From JBHELG01 sp046263195 (GTDB lineage: Bacteria; Actinomycetota; Nitriliruptoria; Nitriliruptorales; JAHWKO01): 13,587 nucleotides of DNA. Made by a program: the position numbers and the translations under genes. The stretch covers positions 1 through 13,587 of the forward strand of contig JBHELG010000121.1 in assembly GCA_046263195.1 (NCBI GenBank), in the 5' to 3' direction. Below are positions 13,275 to 13,587 of the stretch, one piece after another (position 1 is the first letter of the stretch; the number at the start of each line of letters is the position of its first letter). The notes under the pieces were generated by a model. That model searched no databases. It worked only from the letters and a program-made list of their open reading frames with translations, and had not been told where the DNA came from.

Positions 13275-13587
13275 TCAGCGCTGGCTGGCGAGCTGCTCGA
13301 GCCTCCTGAGCGACTCCTTGTTCCGAAGATGGATGATCGGGTTCACAAGCGGCGTGATGCGGCTCAGAGTCGTGCCCGGCGCGGGGTATTCTTCCATCGT
13401 CACGGACGTCCCACCGTCCGAGGGTGACAAGCTGAGCTCGACCCGCATGACGCCCAACGGCCTGAAGTAGGCTTCCAGGACGAGACGCCGGGGGGCCTCG
13501 ATCTCGAGGACCTTGGTCTGGTCCTTCACTTCCCCCGGTCCGGGGGCGACTCCCGAGCTGTGGTAGAAGGCCGTGCCAGGGGACGGC
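13275..13587 (-). CDS. SRPBCC (START-like) family protein, C-terminal part
   Basis: The gene is partial and enters from the right edge; the last 103 or so residues are visible. The frame reads, within the START-like fold, PSPGTAFYHSSGVAPGPGE, then KVLEIEAPRRLVLEAYFRPLG, VELSLSPSDGGTSVTMEEYP, and a final helix beginning HLRNKESLRRLEQLA. This matches the polyketide-cyclase/dehydrase-like SRPBCC proteins, which have a deep hydrophobic pocket for lipid or aromatic ligands. GTG 13529 is a possible internal start but the fold clearly extends beyond it, so the true start lies outside the window. It converges on the short-chain dehydrogenase gene, with only 29 bases between stops. The shared neighbourhood with FAD and SDR enzymes is suggestive of a common pathway. 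Confidence 0.88.
   Translation of the reverse strand, partial: PSPGTAFYHSSGVAPGPGEVKDQTKVLEIEAPRRLVLEAYFRPLGVMRVELSLSPSDGGTSVTMEEYPAPGTTLSRITPLVNPIIHLRNKESLRRLEQLASQR

Overview
This is a GC-rich bacterial window whose gene content points to an actinobacterium (Actinomycetota). It has a coenzyme-F420-type luciferase-like oxidoreductase, many GTG starts, strong GGAGG-type ribosome binding sites, a TreT-type trehalose glycosyltransferase, and several small membrane and helical families common in actinobacteria. No rRNA, tRNA, CRISPR array, transposase, phage gene or origin was seen. It reads as chromosomal housekeeping and accessory metabolism.

Layout. (1) Positions 1-2993, minus strand: a low-specificity L-threonine aldolase (1965-2993), a TreT-like glycosyltransferase (317-1729) and the first 67 codons of an AmmeMemoRadiSam-system radical SAM enzyme (1-203) that runs off the left edge. 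The last gene has an in-frame TGA exactly where the family has a conserved cysteine, and the family sequence continues after it. This is the most striking feature of the window and a candidate selenocysteine codon. (2) Positions 3186-4441, plus strand: a DUF72/YecE protein followed 2 bases later by a conserved helical hypothetical protein. (3) Positions 4560-6254, minus strand: an F420-type LLM oxidoreductase followed by a DUF2071 protein. The DUF2071 start appears displaced by a one-base frameshift. (4) Positions 6473-9317, minus strand: a DoxX-type membrane protein, a DUF2231 membrane protein, a PAP2 phosphatase, and an alpha/beta hydrolase that is in frame with the PAP2 gene with no stop between them. 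(5) Positions 9449-10781, plus strand, divergent from block 4: a winged-helix regulator with a cysteine-rich C-terminus (SufR-like) and a small membrane protein. (6) Positions 10903-13245, plus strand: a phytoene-desaturase/HpnE-like FAD oxidoreductase and a short-chain dehydrogenase, converging on a SRPBCC (START-like) protein that runs off the right edge.

How the parts may work together (inference): the regulator sits back to back with the DoxX-DUF2231-PAP2-hydrolase cluster across a 131-base intergenic region with an inverted repeat, so it could control both directions. The FAD oxidoreductase, short-chain dehydrogenase and SRPBCC protein form a set suited to a hydrophobic or isoprenoid substrate. 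Blocks 1-3 look like independent housekeeping transcription units.
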